Program-made: the position numbers and the translations under genes
Shown here: one piece after another, positions 31,168 to 34,515 of the stretch
How positions within the stretch are numbered: position 1 is the stretch's first letter
Layout of the letters: each line of letters begins with the position of its first letter
Assembly: GCA_013811945.1 (NCBI GenBank)
Contig: JACCUI010000229.1
Coordinates: forward strand, 1 to 34,515
Origin: Pyrinomonadaceae bacterium
Lineage (GTDB): Bacteria; Acidobacteriota; Blastocatellia; Pyrinomonadales; Pyrinomonadaceae
Direction of reading: 5' to 3'
Length of the DNA: 34,515 nt
The notes under the pieces: generated by a model
Databases searched by the model: none
Seen by the model: only the letters and a program-made list of their open reading frames with translations
What the model was told of the DNA's origin: nothing

Positions 31168-31437
31168 ATGAGCAATAAACGCAAAATCGAAATTTTTAGC
31201 GCTGGCTGCCCGGTCTGTGACGAAGCGGTCCAGACGGTCAAGCGAATAGCATGTCCCTCCTGTGAAACCGAAGTGCTGGACATGAGGCAACCGGAAGTGG
31301 CTGCAAAGGCAGAACAACTGGGCATCAGCCGTGTTCCTGCGATACTGATCGACGGCAAGCTTGCCGAATGCTGTGTCGCGGGCGCAGTTGATGAACAGGT
31401 ATTGCGCGCTGCCGGAGTAGGCGTGCCATTGCCATAG
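31168..31437 (+). CDS. Small thioredoxin-like protein of metal operon
   Basis: 89 residues from ATG 31168 (AAGGAG upstream). Thioredoxin fold: KRKIEIFSAGCPVCDEAV with a CxxC redox pair (C14, C17), a second pair ACPSC (C29, C32), VLDMRQPEVAAKAEQLGISR, then the cis-Pro motif VPAILIDGKLAECCV. Cytoplasmic, no signal. Such proteins often sit between MerR regulators and metal transporters and may reduce or carry thiophilic metals. It is the first gene under the MerR-type promoter at 31092, with the MerR gene 58 nt downstream. Confidence 0.88.
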   Translation: MSNKRKIEIFSAGCPVCDEAVQTVKRIACPSCETEVLDMRQPEVAAKAEQLGISRVPAILIDGKLAECCVAGAVDEQVLRAAGVGVPLP

Positions 31438-31495
31438 CCGCTTGGCCCAGGGACGCAGTCTTTATAAACAGACTAGTCAGTGAGAAGGAACCGAC

Positions 31496-31990
31496 ATGGC
31501 ACTTGGATCGAAGCAACAATTAACAGAAGAGTCTCGCGCAGCATTAAAGATCGGCGAAGTGGCGAAGTTGAGCGCTATTGGTATCGAAGCGCTTAGATTC
31601 TACGAGAGAAGTGGACTGCTGGGTCGGCCGGCTCGTACTCAAAGCGGCTATCGCGTGTACGACACGGCCGTGCTCAAACGGCTCGACTTCATCAAACGCG
31701 CCCAGGTCTTAGGTTTTTCGCTCGATGAGATCAAGCGAATCATCGCCGACAAGCTAGCCGGGCGGAGTCCATGTCTCGAGGTGCGCGAAATTGTGCGCCA
31801 TCGTCTCGAAGAATTGGATAAGCGGATGAAAGAGATGCGGCGTTACCGCAGGGAATTAGGAGCTGCGCTTACCCAGTGGGATCAGACAGGCGAACTCGAT
31901 GGACATGTCTGCGGATTGATCGAAGGAACGGAAATCGAGCACTCCAATCCACCACCGCGCGGTCTTAGCAAGAACAAGCGGCTGCAGTGA
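31496..31990 (+). CDS. MerR-family heavy-metal-responsive regulator
   Basis: 164 residues from ATG 31496. The winged-helix DNA-binding part lies at about 18-70 (LKIGEVAKLSAIGIEALRFY, ERSGLLGRPARTQSGYRVYD, VLKRLDFIKRAQVLGFSLDE), then the dimerisation coiled coil (VREIVRHRLEELDKRMKEMR). Candidate metal ligands are C93 (GRSPCLEV, near the Cys79/82 position of ZntR/MerR) and C139 in the C-terminal loop (GHVCGLIEG). The N-terminus is about 14 residues longer than usual. The Cys placement fits a thiophilic metal (Hg, Pb, Cd, Zn) or Cu(I). It probably activates its own operon through the 20-bp spacer promoter at 31092. The P-type ATPase follows 87 nt downstream. Confidence 0.92.
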   Translation: MALGSKQQLTEESRAALKIGEVAKLSAIGIEALRFYERSGLLGRPARTQSGYRVYDTAVLKRLDFIKRAQVLGFSLDEIKRIIADKLAGRSPCLEVREIVRHRLEELDKRMKEMRRYRRELGAALTQWDQTGELDGHVCGLIEGTEIEHSNPPPRGLSKNKRLQ

Positions 31991-32077
31991 TGTAGCAGAC
32001 TCACAAGCGCAAGTTTGGTCGTCAGTGCTTAGCAGAAAGCTGTGACCCTGGGTGCGGGAGCCGCAGAGATTAAGAAC

Positions 32078-34515
32078 ATGAAACCAGTCAAGGAGATGGA
32101 CCACACATTGTCTAATACATCGCCTCGCGATGAAGTGGGTGCGGCGGCAGTAGATCCAGTTTGCGGTATGACCGTTGATCCAAACGCCGCGGCCGGCTCC
32201 TACGAGCACGCCGGGAAAGCCTACTACTTCTGCAGCAAGCAATGCCTACACAAATTCGTTGATGATCCAGAACGGTTCCTCAATAAAGTGGCCGAACCGA
32301 TGGCGTCGCAGCCGGTCGGAATTCAGCGTGAACCAAAACCAGCTTCAGCACCAGTCGCTCAGACTTATACCTGCCCGATGCATCCGGAAGTGCGGCAGGA
32401 CAAGCCTGGTTCTTGTCCCAAGTGCGGCATGGCGCTGGAACCCGTTGCTGTCACTGCGCCTCAACATAAGACTGAATACACGTGCCCGATGCACCCGCAG
32501 ATTGTACGCGATGCTCCCGGGAACTGTCCGATCTGCGGTATGGCACTGGAGCCGCGGACCGTCACTCTTACTGAGGAAGAGAATCACGAGCTAAAGGACA
32601 TGCGGCGCCGTTTCAGGGTCAGTGTCTTGCTTACCATTCCGGTCTTCGTGATTGGAATGAGTGACTTTATTCCCGGAGCACCATTGCAGCGCCTCGTACC
32701 GCCAGCGGTCCTTTCGTGGCTTCAATTGATTCTGGCTTCTCCAGTCGTTCTTTGGGGTGGCTGGCCCTTTTTCGTGCGCGCCAGGCAGTCAGTAGTTAAC
32801 CGAAGCTTGAACATGTTCACGTTGATCGGGCTCGGCGTGGGAGTGGCTTATGCCTACAGCCTTGTGGCCACGCTATTGCCGGATCTCTTTCCGCAATCGT
32901 TTCGCGGTCACGGCGGTACGGTTCCTGTTTATTTCGAAGCCGCCGCGGTAATCACTACTCTAGTGTTGCTGGGCCAAGTGCTGGAATTGAAAGCTCGTAG
33001 TCAGACAGGTGCGGCGATCAAAGCGCTGTTGGGGTTGGCGCCAAAGACCGCTCGGCGCATCCTCGCCGGCGGCCGCGAAGAAGATTTGCCGCTCGATCAG
33101 GTGCAGGTTGGCGATCTCTTGCGCGTGCGACCGGGGGAAAAGATTCCAGTTGATGGTGTCGTCGTCGAAGGCTCAAGCGCCGTGGATGAGTCGATGGTAA
33201 CAGGCGAATCCATTCCTGTAGAAAAAAGAGCGGGAGAAGGTGTTATTGGCGCGACCGTGAACGGCACTGGGAGCTTGATCATAAAGGCAGAGCGTGTGGG
33301 TGCGGAAACTCTGCTTTCGCAAATTGTGCAGATGGTTGCCGAAGCACAGCGTAGCCGTGCACCGATTCAAAAATTGGCGGATCGTGTCGCCGCCTATTTC
33401 GTACCCGCAGTCATGCTAGCTGCGGTCATCACCTTCGTCGTCTGGGGCACCATGGGACCAGAGCCAAGGATGGCATACGCAATTATCAACGCGGTCGCGG
33501 TGTTAATAATTGCCTGTCCGTGCGCTCTGGGTTTAGCTACACCGATGTCAATTATGGTGGCTACAGGCAAAGGTGCGCAGGCGGGGGTGCTTTTCAAGAA
33601 CGCTGAAGCAATCGAGGTTCTTCGAGATGTTGATACTTTGGTGGTGGACAAGACAGGAACCCTCACAGAAGGGAAGCCCAAACTCGTCACGGTAGCTCCG
33701 ACTGCCGGTGTGAACGAGCGCGATTTACTGCGCTTCGCTGCGAGCCTTGAACGAGGCAGTGAACATCCCTTAGCGGCAGCCATTGTTTCCGGCGCTCAGG
33801 AGCGAGGGGTGGAAGTTGTGAATACCCAGTCGTTCGAGTCCGTCACCGGCAAAGGAGTCAAAGGGCAGGTGGATGGGCACGTAATAGCTCTTGGAAACCA
33901 CAGTTTGCTTAAGGATCTAGGAATCGATCCGCGTGAATTGGCAGGGCAGGCAGAGAAGTTTCGCGCCGACGGCCAAACCGTGATGTTCGTCGCTATCGAC
34001 GGCAAAGCTGCCGGGCTGGTAGGGGTTGCTGATCCCATAAAGGAGAGTACGCCTGAAGCCATCAAGCAACTTCATGAAGAGAGAATCCGCATCGTGATGA
34101 TGACGGGCGATAGCCGCACGACGGCTAACGCAGTGGCGGCAAAGTTGAATATCGACGAGGTCGTTGCCGAAGTGCTGCCCAACCAGAAGGCGGAAATTGT
34201 TAAGCGCTTCCAGGCGGAAGGCCACAAGGTAGCGATGGCGGGCGATGGGATCAACGATGCGCCGGCCCTGGCTCAGGCCCATGTAGGCATTGCGATGGGA
34301 ACCGGAACTGATGTGGCGATGGAGAGCGCGGGTGTGACACTCGTGAAAGGTGATTTGCGCGGCATCGTTAGGGCGCGGAAGCTAAGTCGCGCCACCATGG
34401 GCAACATCAAACAGAACCTTTTCTTTGCGTTTATCTACAACGTGATGGGTGTTCCAATCGCTGCCGGTGTGCTTTACCCATTTACCGGGCTATTACTTAA
34501 TCCGATGATTGCTGC
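32078..34515 (+). CDS. CopA-like P1B-type metal ATPase with YHS and two Cys-rich N-terminal domains, partial at right edge
   Basis: An open frame from ATG 32078 to the window end (812 codons, C-terminus missing). ATG 32096 is an in-frame alternative, but its AAGGAG is too close. The N-terminus has a YHS/TRASH domain ([10 protein letters not shown] about 26-35, YYFCSKQC about 49-56), then two heavy-metal-binding modules, YTCPMHPEV...[10 protein letters not shown] (97-122) and YTCPMHPQI...[10 protein letters not shown] (134-159). No classic HMA GMTCxxC domain is present. The ATPase core has TGES, the CPC transport motif ([13 protein letters not shown] near 478), DKTGT (phosphorylated Asp near 524), SEHPLA and [12 protein letters not shown] near 721. 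The CPC class and HP motif fit Cu(I)/Ag(I) export, though the ZntR-like operator might suggest another thiophilic metal. The last gene seen in the MerR operon. Confidence 0.95.
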   Translation, partial: MKPVKEMDHTLSNTSPRDEVGAAAVDPVCGMTVDPNAAAGSYEHAGKAYYFCSKQCLHKFVDDPERFLNKVAEPMASQPVGIQREPKPASAPVAQTYTCPMHPEVRQDKPGSCPKCGMALEPVAVTAPQHKTEYTCPMHPQIVRDAPGNCPICGMALEPRTVTLTEEENHELKDMRRRFRVSVLLTIPVFVIGMSDFIPGAPLQRLVPPAVLSWLQLILASPVVLWGGWPFFVRARQSVVNRSLNMFTLIGLGVGVAYAYSLVATLLPDLFPQSFRGHGGTVPVYFEAAAVITTLVLLGQVLELKARSQTGAAIKALLGLAPKTARRILAGGREEDLPLDQVQVGDLLRVRPGEKIPVDGVVVEGSSAVDESMVTGESIPVEKRAGEGVIGATVNGTGSLIIKAERVGAETLLSQIVQMVAEAQRSRAPIQKLADRVAAYFVPAVMLAAVITFVVWGTMGPEPRMAYAIINAVAVLIIACPCALGLATPMSIMVATGKGAQAGVLFKNAEAIEVLRDVDTLVVDKTGTLTEGKPKLVTVAPTAGVNERDLLRFAASLERGSEHPLAAAIVSGAQERGVEVVNTQSFESVTGKGVKGQVDGHVIALGNHSLLKDLGIDPRELAGQAEKFRADGQTVMFVAIDGKAAGLVGVADPIKESTPEAIKQLHEERIRIVMMTGDSRTTANAVAAKLNIDEVVAEVLPNQKAEIVKRFQAEGHKVAMAGDGINDAPALAQAHVGIAMGTGTDVAMESAGVTLVKGDLRGIVRARKLSRATMGNIKQNLFFAFIYNVMGVPIAAGVLYPFTGLLLNPMIA

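Overview
The window looks like chromosomal DNA from an acidobacterium, probably a soil lineage near Pyrinomonadaceae/Blastocatellia. The signs are an Oar-like TonB receptor with a carboxypeptidase-regulatory domain, a VWFA protein of the acidobacterial type, TPR lipoprotein-like genes, Asn/Met-rich secreted peptides and a group 1h-related [NiFe] hydrogenase. This placement is inferred from gene content only. I saw no rRNA, tRNA, CRISPR array or intact insertion sequence.

Layout. 1-3680: a DppB-type ABC permease cut by the left edge (minus strand), a small NM-repeat secreted peptide, a frameshifted partial copy of the permease's 5' end, and a decayed type IIG restriction-modification gene. 3809-10960: a truncated TPR gene, a large TonB receptor, an intact TPR paralogue followed by an MFS exporter, and an AhpD-like protein. 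11032-11355: a MerP-like metal-binding pseudogene. 11352-20478: a hydrogenase locus with a maturation protease on the minus strand, then on the plus strand a CooC/MinD-like NTPase, four small membrane proteins, the small subunit, a deiodinase-like redoxin, the large subunit, a protease-like protein, a NifU/Rieske-like protein and a small winged-helix protein. 20531-22289: a broken cupin gene and a sialidase-fold lipoprotein. 22531-28895: a copper island (His/Met-rich secreted protein, TolC-type outer-membrane protein, Tat-exported two-domain multicopper oxidase, DUF305 protein, CopC-CopD fusion). 28962-30660: a truncated VWA gene joined to a nucleotidyltransferase remnant. 30679-34515: an Asn-rich lipoprotein, then a MerR-type promoter driving a thioredoxin-like protein, a MerR regulator and a CopA-like P-type ATPase that runs off the right edge.

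The most interesting signal is in the hydrogenase locus. Two genes that look broken are each a single open frame interrupted by one in-frame TGA, with no frameshift. In each case TGA sits where the family has its key cysteine: the first Cys of the Cys-X-Cys motif of the CooC-like NTPase (codon 110, nt 12378-12380), and the catalytic Sec/Cys of the deiodinase-like redoxin (codon 94, nt 15937-15939). Each TGA is followed by C and by a stem-loop whose loop contains GU, at the spacing expected of a bacterial SECIS element. Selenocysteine in deiodinase-like proteins is known. A Sec-X-Cys form of a CooC-like metallochaperone is, to my knowledge, not described, so the locus may be a selenium-dependent hydrogenase maturation or redox module.

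The hydrogenase also departs from classic group 1h: its small subunit has CDGC where the actinobacterial type has CDGD, and its L1 motif is RACGVCGGVH. The accessory regions hold several decayed genes with multiple frameshifts (restriction enzyme, MerP, cupin, VWA/nucleotidyltransferase, permease fragment), while the hydrogenase and copper genes are otherwise intact.
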